Below are positions 4,840 to 9,844 of a DNA stretch of 9,844 nt, piece by piece. Both the position numbers and the translations under genes were made by a program. How positions within the stretch are numbered: position 1 is the stretch's first letter; the number at the start of each line of letters is the position of its first letter. The DNA is from Chloroflexi bacterium RBG_16_70_13 (GTDB taxonomy: Bacteria; Chloroflexota; Limnocylindria; Limnocylindrales; CSP1-4): the NCBI GenBank assembly GCA_001795245.1, contig MGOD01000108.1:2430-12273 (forward strand), read 5' to 3'. Below the pieces are notes generated by a model. The model saw nothing but the letters and a program-made list of their open reading frames with translations, was not told the origin of the DNA and did not search any database.

Positions 4840-6336
4840 GTGACCGACCTGGACCCGCAGCAGGTTGACGGCCTGACCGACCTCGGTCCGGAGACGTTCC
4901 GCGCCGCCCTCCATGCGGTTGCCGATGTCATGGCCGACTACGCAGCCCGGGTGGAGTCCTATCCGGTCTTCCCACCGGTCGAGCCGGGAAGCCTGGCGGC
5001 ACTCTTCCCGGCCGAGCCACCTGACGGGCCCGCCCCGCTCGGCCGGATCCTCGACGACTACCGGGCCCTGATCGAGCCCAACGCGACCCACTGGGGCCAC
5101 CCCGGGTTCATGGCCTACTTCGCCACGCCGGCGTCGGCGGCCGGGATCCTCGGCGAGATGTTGATCGCCTCGCTCGGCCAGAACACGATGCTGTGGCGGA
5201 CGTCGCCGATCGGGACGGAGCTCGAGGCCGTCGTCGTGAGCTGGCTCCGCCAGGGCCTTGGCCTGCCGCCCGAGTTCGATGGATTCGTGACGGACACGGC
5301 ATCGACGTCCACGCTGATCGCCCTGGCCGGGGCTCGCGACGCCGCCGGGTTCGCCTCGGCCGGCGACGGCGTGGCGGGCGCGGGGGCGGCGGGGCTCGGA
5401 TCGCCCCGGGTGTACGCCTCGGCCGAGGCCCATTCCTCGATCGAAAGGGCCTGCATGACCCTGGGCCTCGGCCGGGCGGGCCTCGTGAAGATCCCGACCG
5501 ACGACGCCTACGCCATGCGCGCCGATGCGCTCGCCTCGGCGATCCGGGACGACGTCGCCGCCGGCCGGCGGCCGATCGCCGTCGTGGCCACGATCGGCAC
5601 GACGTCGTCGACATCGATCGATCCCGTCGCCGCGATCGCCGACGTCGCCGCGCCCCACGGCCTGTGGCTCCACGTCGACGCCGCCTATGGCGGCGCAGTC
5701 GCCCTGCTGCCGGAGCGGCGCGGCCCCTTCGAAGGCTGGGAGCGCGCCGATTCGATCGTCGTGAACCCCCACAAGTGGCTCTTCGCGCCGCTCGACGCGT
5801 CGCTCCTCCTGACGCGCCGGATGGGTGTCCTGCGCGACGCGTTCTCGCTCAGCCCGGAGTACCTCCGGACCCTGGATCGCTCGACGCCGGTCCGCGACGT
5901 CAACGAGTACACGCCCGTGCTCGGGCGGCGGTTCCGGGCCCTGAAGCTGTGGCTGATGCTCCGCTGGTTCGGCCTCGACGGGCTGCGGCGCCGCATCGGC
6001 CACCACCTCGAGCTGGCTCAGATGCTCGCCGGCTGGGTGGACGCCGATCCCGACTTCGAGCGCCTGGCGCCGGTCCCGTTCTCGACGGTCTGCCTCCGCT
6101 ACCGCCCACGTGCCGTCGTCGGCCGCGAGGCGGAGCCCGAGGTCGCGGCCCGCCTCGACGATCTCAACGCGCGCCTGATGGACGCGGTCAACCGGACGGG
6201 CGAGGTCTTCCTGTCCCACACCCGCCTCGCGGGTCGGTTCACGATCCGGGTCGCGCTGGGCCACCTCCGGGGCGAGGAGCGCCACGTGGCCCGGGCCTGG
6301 GAGCTGCTCCGCCGGGAGGCGGCCGCGCTCGGGTGA
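4840..6336 (+). CDS. Group II PLP-dependent amino-acid decarboxylase (aromatic-L-amino-acid decarboxylase-like)
   Basis: This cytosolic enzyme of fold type I would remove the alpha-carboxyl group of an amino acid, yielding an amine and CO2. The 498 residues match the family length. HWGHPGFMAYF (84-94) is the N-terminal substrate-pocket segment. His198 (AEAHSS) would stack on the cofactor, Asp280 (HVDAAYGG) would bind the pyridine nitrogen, and Lys312 (NPHKW) forms the Schiff base. The Asp-to-Lys gap of 32 equals that of animal aromatic decarboxylase. Tyr341, 29 residues after the lysine, matches the catalytic-loop tyrosine of decarboxylases, where aldehyde-forming relatives have Phe. The substrate cannot be fixed from the sequence: aromatic acids are likeliest, glutamate or diaminobutyrate less so. 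The GTG start fits the TAGACT box 6 nt upstream. It is divergent from the deaminase gene, with no obvious pathway link. Confidence 0.9.
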   Translation: MTDLDPQQVDGLTDLGPETFRAALHAVADVMADYAARVESYPVFPPVEPGSLAALFPAEPPDGPAPLGRILDDYRALIEPNATHWGHPGFMAYFATPASAAGILGEMLIASLGQNTMLWRTSPIGTELEAVVVSWLRQGLGLPPEFDGFVTDTASTSTLIALAGARDAAGFASAGDGVAGAGAAGLGSPRVYASAEAHSSIERACMTLGLGRAGLVKIPTDDAYAMRADALASAIRDDVAAGRRPIAVVATIGTTSSTSIDPVAAIADVAAPHGLWLHVDAAYGGAVALLPERRGPFEGWERADSIVVNPHKWLFAPLDASLLLTRRMGVLRDAFSLSPEYLRTLDRSTPVRDVNEYTPVLGRRFRALKLWLMLRWFGLDGLRRRIGHHLELAQMLAGWVDADPDFERLAPVPFSTVCLRYRPRAVVGREAEPEVAARLDDLNARLMDAVNRTGEVFLSHTRLAGRFTIRVALGHLRGEERHVARAWELLRREAAALG

Positions 6337-6441
6337 CGAGGCGCCGAGGCACGCCTTCCATCCTGGCGCGTCGACCTCGACCGCCCGCCGCGTGGCATCA
6401 TCTCAACGCCGACCGCCACGAACGAGGACCGGACCAGGACC

Positions 6442-6831
6442 GTGCCACCGATCGACGAGCTTTCCCGCATCGAGCCCGTGCACCTCGAGCGCCTCGAGCG
6501 CCAGGGCGTCTTCACGACGGGCCTGCTCCTCGAGGTCAGCGAGACCCCGACGCGACGCCAGACCCTCGCCGACCAGGTCGACGCATCCACGAACGACGTC
6601 CTGGCCTGGCGCGACGAGGCCCTGATGCTCAACCTCGCAGGGTTCGGGGCCCCCGAGCACCGTCTCCTCAGCCAGTCCGGCTTCGAGGGTCTCCGCGACA
6701 TCCTGGCCGTCGACCTCGATGGCTTTCGGGCAGCCGTCGCCCGCGGGGCGCGGGAGCTGAACCTCGAGCCACCGCCCGAACTCGCGCTCGAGGGCTGGTG
6801 GGAGCAGGCGCGCACGCTCGAGGACGAGTAG
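6442..6831 (+). CDS. DUF4332 family protein (helix-hairpin-helix-like)
   Basis: The 129-residue soluble protein shows the pattern I associate with DUF4332: a first helical repeat IEPVHLERLERQGVFTTGLLLE (about 10-31), then TPTRRQTLADQ (35-45), NDVLAWRDEA (51-60) and a second repeat LAGFGAPEHRLLSQSGFEGLRDIL (65-88). The two repeats resemble helix-hairpin-helix units found in DNA-binding proteins, but no function is established. An acidic Pro/Glu-rich tail follows. The GTG start at 6442 is the earliest plausible one. Its upstream region contains no TANNNT box, only a weak AGGA 2 nt before the start and GAGGA 13 nt before it, so the start is less sure than the family. A weak CATCAT (6396-6401) could be the -10. 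The next gene begins 51 nt downstream. Confidence 0.75.
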   Translation: MPPIDELSRIEPVHLERLERQGVFTTGLLLEVSETPTRRQTLADQVDASTNDVLAWRDEALMLNLAGFGAPEHRLLSQSGFEGLRDILAVDLDGFRAAVARGARELNLEPPPELALEGWWEQARTLEDE

Positions 6832-6869
6832 CGCCGCCTGGTCCGGGCGGGCGTCCGCGATGCCCGGGA

Positions 6870-6875
6870 TACCAT
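6870..6875 (+). promoter_or_regulatory. -10 box (TACCAT) overlapping the upstream ATG of the DUF1461 gene
   Basis: TACCAT fits TANNNT and lies 7 nt before an in-frame GTG (6883). It includes the first two bases of the ATG at 6874. If used, the transcript would begin near 6882 and exclude that ATG. No clear -35 is visible. Confidence 0.4.
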
Positions 6876-6882
6876 GGCCCTC

Positions 6883-7641
6883 GTGAACGCCTCTTCCATG
6901 GGTACCCGGCTCGGGATCGTCGCCGTCGCGATGTCCACGGCGCTGGTCGTCGTGGCCCTCGCTGTGGCGCCGTTCCTGAGCCCGGCCTGGGTGGCCTTCG
7001 AGCAGGGTCGCACCGGGGCTGCGGAGCTGACCGGGTTCTCCGAATCGCAGCTCCGGACGGCCACGGATGCGATCCTTACGGACCTAGTCCTTGGGCCCCC
7101 GGACTTCGACGTCACCGTTGATCGCTTCCAGGTGCTGACCGAGGCCGAGCGATCCCACATGCGCGACGTCCGCGACACGTTCGCAGGCTTCTTCACGGTG
7201 GCCGCCGCCGCGCTGGTCGTGCTCCTCACGGCGTTCTGGCTGGCCGGCCGGAACGGTTCGCGCTGGACACGCCGGGGGGCATGGCGCGGCGTCCGGCTCG
7301 GGGCGCTCGGGCTGACGATCGGCACCATTGCAGCCGGCGTCATCGCCCTCGTTGCCTTCGACGTCGCCTTCGAGGTCTTCCACCGGCTCTTCTTCGCGAG
7401 CGGGACCTACCGCTTCGATCCCGCGACCTCCCGGCTGGTCCAGCTCTTCCCGGACGCCTTCTGGTCGGAGACGTCGATCGCCGTGGGTGGCGTGATCCTC
7501 GCCCTCGCCGCGGGCACGGCCTGGTTCGCAGGGCGCCGCGCCACGGCCAGCGCGGGCGCGGCGGTCGCGTCCGCCGGAGGGGCGCCCGAGCGGCTCGATT
7601 CGCCGGGGCAACCGGCCGGCGAGCGGGGACCGGCCCGATGA
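6883..7641 (+). CDS. DUF1461/TIGR01906 membrane protein, Lit-like (possible lipoprotein intramolecular transacylase)
   Basis: This 252-residue polytopic protein has likely helices at about residues 10-30, 101-121, 138-160 and 197-216, with an extracytoplasmic region between the first two. LTEAERSHMRDV (His92) and the FHRLFF motif (His167), then TYRFDP and LVQLFPDAFW, are the signature of the DUF1461/TIGR01906 family. In Enterococcus and Bacillus this family includes Lit, which moves an acyl chain from the diacylglyceryl group to the N-terminal cysteine of lipoproteins; from memory, two histidines at similar spacing are essential there. Family membership is seen; activity here is inferred. I chose GTG 6883 because TACCAT lies 7 nt upstream and overlaps the alternative ATG 6874, which has no Shine-Dalgarno. 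The Ala/Gly/Pro-rich tail (about 220-252) is low-complexity. Its stop overlaps the S2P gene start (ATGA). Confidence 0.85.
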   Translation: MNASSMGTRLGIVAVAMSTALVVVALAVAPFLSPAWVAFEQGRTGAAELTGFSESQLRTATDAILTDLVLGPPDFDVTVDRFQVLTEAERSHMRDVRDTFAGFFTVAAAALVVLLTAFWLAGRNGSRWTRRGAWRGVRLGALGLTIGTIAAGVIALVAFDVAFEVFHRLFFASGTYRFDPATSRLVQLFPDAFWSETSIAVGGVILALAAGTAWFAGRRATASAGAAVASAGGAPERLDSPGQPAGERGPAR

Positions 7642-8915
7642 TCGGCGTCCCGGTCGCCCGGCTCCTCGGCATCGAGATCCGCCTCCAGCTCGGCTGGGTC
7701 CTCGTCGTCGCCCTCGTCGCGGCGATCGCGGCCGTCCAGGTCTCCGTCGCCGATCCGGCCGTGAGCCCCGTGCTGCAGTGGGTCCTCGGCGGCGTCGTGG
7801 CGGCCGGCTTCTTCGCGAGCGCCCTCATCCATGACCTGAGCCACGCCATCCTCGCCAGGCGGCGGGGCGTGGAGGTCGGGTCGATCCTCATCTCGTTCTT
7901 CGGCGGCACGACCCCGCTCGACCCGGCCTCGCCGGATCCTCGCGACGACCTCGTCATCGCGGTCGCCGGACCCGTCGTGAGCTTCGCCCTCGGGGCGGCC
8001 CTGGCCCTGGCGGCCGTGGCGGTCGCGGCCGCGGGCGGGCAGGCGGCGGATGTCGCGGCCCAGGTCCTCGTCGTCCTCGCGGTCCTCAACCTCATCCTCG
8101 GGGCCGTGAACGTCATCCCGGCCTACCCCCTCGACGGCGGGCGGATCGTGCGGGCGATCGCGTGGCGCCGAACCGGCCGCGAGAAGGACGGCTGGCGCGC
8201 GGCCGGGGCCGCCGGCCGGATCGTCGGTCTGGTCGTCCTGGGCATCGGGCTCGCCGTCGTCGTCCTGGCCCGCGATGTCACGAACGGCGCGATGATCGCG
8301 TTGAGCGGCTGGTTCCTCGTCCTGTCGGCCCGCGCGATCCGGGAGCGAGTCAAGGTTGACGAGCTCATCGGCGATCTTCACGTCGGGGATGTCATGGAGG
8401 TCGACACGCCGACCGTCCATCCCGGCCTGACGGTCGACACGTTCGCCGGACAGCTCCTCGATCGCGACGTGCCCACGACGGCGATCGCGGTCGTTCGCGG
8501 CGACGAGGTCGTCGGGATCCTGGGGGTCCGCCAGGTCCAGCGCCTGCGACCGGCCGAGCTGGCCGCGAAACGGGTCGAGGACGTCATGGCCCGACCGCCG
8601 CGGCTGCCCGTCGTGCAACCGTCCGACGGCCTGGTCAGCGCCGTCCAGCAGCTCCAGCGGGCAGGCCTCGATGGCCTCCCCGTCGTCGAGCATGGCCGGC
8701 TCGTCGGAGTCCTCACGAGGCGCTCGATCGGTCTGGCGGTCCAGGCGAGGACCGGCGGCCCTGGCGGGACGGGCGATGCCGGGAGCGACGCCGCTGAGGA
8801 CGCCGGCGGGGGAGCGGACAGCGGCCCGGACAACGGCACGGACGGCCCGGACGCGGAGGCCGGACCGGACTCGGGGGCCGGCCCTTCCGGCCCGACGCCG
8901 GGCGCTCCTGCCTGA
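7638..8915 (+). CDS. Site-2 protease family membrane metalloprotease with two CBS domains; variant HDxxH motif
   Basis: Site-2 proteases cut substrates inside the membrane. The 425 residues comprise a membrane core (1-236), CBS domain 1 (about 249-305), CBS domain 2 (about 314-370) and a Gly/Asp/Pro-rich tail (371-425). The core holds the zinc-site sequence HDLSH (65-69), then GGTTPLD, the AGPVVSF segment (110-116) and NVIPAYPLDGGR (158-169), with Asp166 as the third metal ligand. The canonical HExxH glutamate is replaced by Asp66 (codon GAC). The rest of the architecture is that of CBS-fused S2P proteins, whose CBS pair probably senses a nucleotide. The ATG at 7638 overlaps the preceding stop as ATGA, implying coupled translation. 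Activity could be altered or lost by the Glu-to-Asp change. moeA starts 10 nt after the stop. Confidence 0.92.
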   Translation: MIGVPVARLLGIEIRLQLGWVLVVALVAAIAAVQVSVADPAVSPVLQWVLGGVVAAGFFASALIHDLSHAILARRRGVEVGSILISFFGGTTPLDPASPDPRDDLVIAVAGPVVSFALGAALALAAVAVAAAGGQAADVAAQVLVVLAVLNLILGAVNVIPAYPLDGGRIVRAIAWRRTGREKDGWRAAGAAGRIVGLVVLGIGLAVVVLARDVTNGAMIALSGWFLVLSARAIRERVKVDELIGDLHVGDVMEVDTPTVHPGLTVDTFAGQLLDRDVPTTAIAVVRGDEVVGILGVRQVQRLRPAELAAKRVEDVMARPPRLPVVQPSDGLVSAVQQLQRAGLDGLPVVEHGRLVGVLTRRSIGLAVQARTGGPGGTGDAGSDAAEDAGGGADSGPDNGTDGPDAEAGPDSGAGPSGPTPGAPA

Positions 8916-8925
8916 CGGCGCCGCG

Positions 8926-9844
8926 ATGAGCTCGCACTCCGCGTCACCTGCCGGCCAGGCGACCAACGGCCTCCGCTCGGTCGAGGCCACCCTCGAGATC
9001 GTCCTGGCGGCGATTCCCGGGCCGACCGAGCCCGAGATGGCGTGGATCCACGATGCGCTCGGCCGGGTCAGCGCGGATGACGCGCTGGCGGACACGGACC
9101 TGCCGCCGTGGGACAACGCGGCGATGGACGGCTACGCGATCCGGGCCTCGGACATCGCCGCCGCGACGGAGGCGTCACCCGTCTCCCTCGAGGTCATCGG
9201 CGACGTCGCCGCGGGCGCCGATCCCGACGTCGAGGTCCGGCACGGCACGGCGGTCCGGATCGCGACCGGCGCCCGCGTCCCGCCGGGCGCGGATGCCGTC
9301 GTCCAGGTCGAGCTGACCACGCCGGCGGATCGTGACGGCCGGTCCACGGGTCCCCGGGGCCGCCACGGCGCGGAGCCCGCGCCGGATCGCTGCCTGGTCC
9401 ACCAGCCCGTCCAATGCGGCGCCTCAATCCGGGCGGTCGGCAGCGACCTGCGACGCGGAACCGTCGTGGTTCCTTCCGGGACCAGGGTCGGCCCGGCGGC
9501 GGTCGCCGTGGCCGCCGGCGCTGGCCTTGCCCATCTCGCCGTCCGCCGCCGCCCGATCGTCGGCGTCCTCGCCACCGGCAACGAGCTTCGCGACCCTGGC
9601 TCGGTGCTCGGTCCCTCGGGCATTCCCGACGCGAACGGCCCGGCGCTGATGGCCCTCCTGACCGAGGCCGGTGCCGAGGCCCGGAACCTGGGGATCGCCC
9701 GGGACACGCTCGAGGACGTCCGGGCGCGGATCTGCGCCGGGCTCGCCGAGGCCGACGCGCTGATCGTCTCGGGAGGCGTCTCGGTCGGGCCGTACGACCA
9801 CGTCCGGGCGGCTTTCGAGGCCTACGGCACGATCGACCTGTGGC
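8926..9844 (+). CDS. moeA: Molybdopterin molybdenumtransferase MoeA, 3' end outside window
   Basis: MoeA inserts molybdenum into adenylated molybdopterin, the last step of molybdenum cofactor synthesis, in the cytosol. The frame is open from ATG 8926 to the window end (306 residues, about three quarters of a normal MoeA). Landmarks are WDNAAMDGYAI (62-72, Asp68), RIATGARVPPGADAVVQVE (111-129, Thr114), VGVLATGNEL (212-221, Glu220), PDANGPAL (234-241, Asp235) and SGGVSVGPYDHV (282-293, Asp291), which correspond to the conserved active-site positions of MoeA. A loop at about 131-160 appears longer than usual. The start lies 10 nt after the protease stop, so the two are probably co-transcribed. 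No strong Shine-Dalgarno is visible. The missing C-terminus would hold the rest of the catalytic domain and the last small domain. Confidence 0.95.
   Translation, partial: MSSHSASPAGQATNGLRSVEATLEIVLAAIPGPTEPEMAWIHDALGRVSADDALADTDLPPWDNAAMDGYAIRASDIAAATEASPVSLEVIGDVAAGADPDVEVRHGTAVRIATGARVPPGADAVVQVELTTPADRDGRSTGPRGRHGAEPAPDRCLVHQPVQCGASIRAVGSDLRRGTVVVPSGTRVGPAAVAVAAGAGLAHLAVRRRPIVGVLATGNELRDPGSVLGPSGIPDANGPALMALLTEAGAEARNLGIARDTLEDVRARICAGLAEADALIVSGGVSVGPYDHVRAAFEAYGTIDLW

Noticed and set aside
4777..6285. Upstream extension of the deaminase frame on the minus strand
   Set aside because: Everything upstream of ATG 4776 is antisense to the decarboxylase. The deaminase domain begins right at that ATG, and a -10 box sits in front of it.
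6099..7343. Minus-strand 414-codon open frame
   Set aside because: Ser/Arg-rich antisense shadow of the decarboxylase, DUF4332 and DUF1461 genes without a domain or ribosome site.
7407..9116. Minus-strand 569-codon open frame
   Set aside because: Antisense shadow of the protease and moeA genes. Its length reflects the lack of stops in GC-rich DNA.

Overview
The window is a very GC-rich bacterial chromosomal segment with strong G/C preference at third codon positions. Gene content (Der, GpsA, MoeA, a CBS-fused site-2 protease, a DUF1461 membrane protein, a DUF4332 protein) and TANNNT boxes set about 6 nt before start codons fit a high-GC Chloroflexota lineage (Limnocylindria-like). A high-GC actinobacterium cannot be excluded. 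There is no sign of phage, transposon, CRISPR or recent transfer. This is mostly ordinary chromosome with several unusual proteins and control regions.

Layout. (1) 2-2070, plus strand: the C-terminal part of the ribosome-assembly GTPase Der overlaps gpsA (glycerol-3-phosphate dehydrogenase) by ATGA. (2) 2100-2241: a TAGACT box, a tRNA-Pro(GGG) gene and a perfect 30-nt palindrome, probably the end of the transcription unit. (3) 2269-3941: four small genes. They are a three-helix membrane protein (minus), a weak hypothetical membrane protein (plus), a single-domain cupin (plus) and a second small membrane protein (minus). Three of them have clear Shine-Dalgarno sequences. (4) 3942-4329: a non-coding stretch with several inverted repeats. 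(5) 4330-6336: a divergent pair, a yeast-type cytosine deaminase (minus) and a group II PLP-dependent amino-acid decarboxylase (plus). They share a 63-bp spacer, and both look leaderless. (6) 6442 to the end, plus strand: a DUF4332 protein, a DUF1461/Lit-like membrane protein, a site-2 protease with two CBS domains joined to it by ATGA, and MoeA, which runs off the window.

How the parts work together. Der and GpsA are housekeeping (ribosome assembly and phospholipid precursor). The deaminase would salvage cytosine to uracil. The decarboxylase would make an amine from an unidentified amino acid. The DUF1461 and S2P genes both encode multi-pass membrane enzymes of families that act on lipoproteins or membrane proteins, and their overlap implies co-translation. 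MoeA belongs to molybdenum cofactor synthesis and is probably only a co-transcribed neighbour.

The best points for a second look are the HDxxH (instead of HExxH) zinc motif of the site-2 protease, the Lit-like DUF1461 protein coupled to it, the full set of yeast cytosine deaminase active-site residues in a bacterial protein, the repeated leaderless promoter architecture, and the paired hairpins downstream of the deaminase gene. I see no clear evidence of a wholly new multi-gene system.
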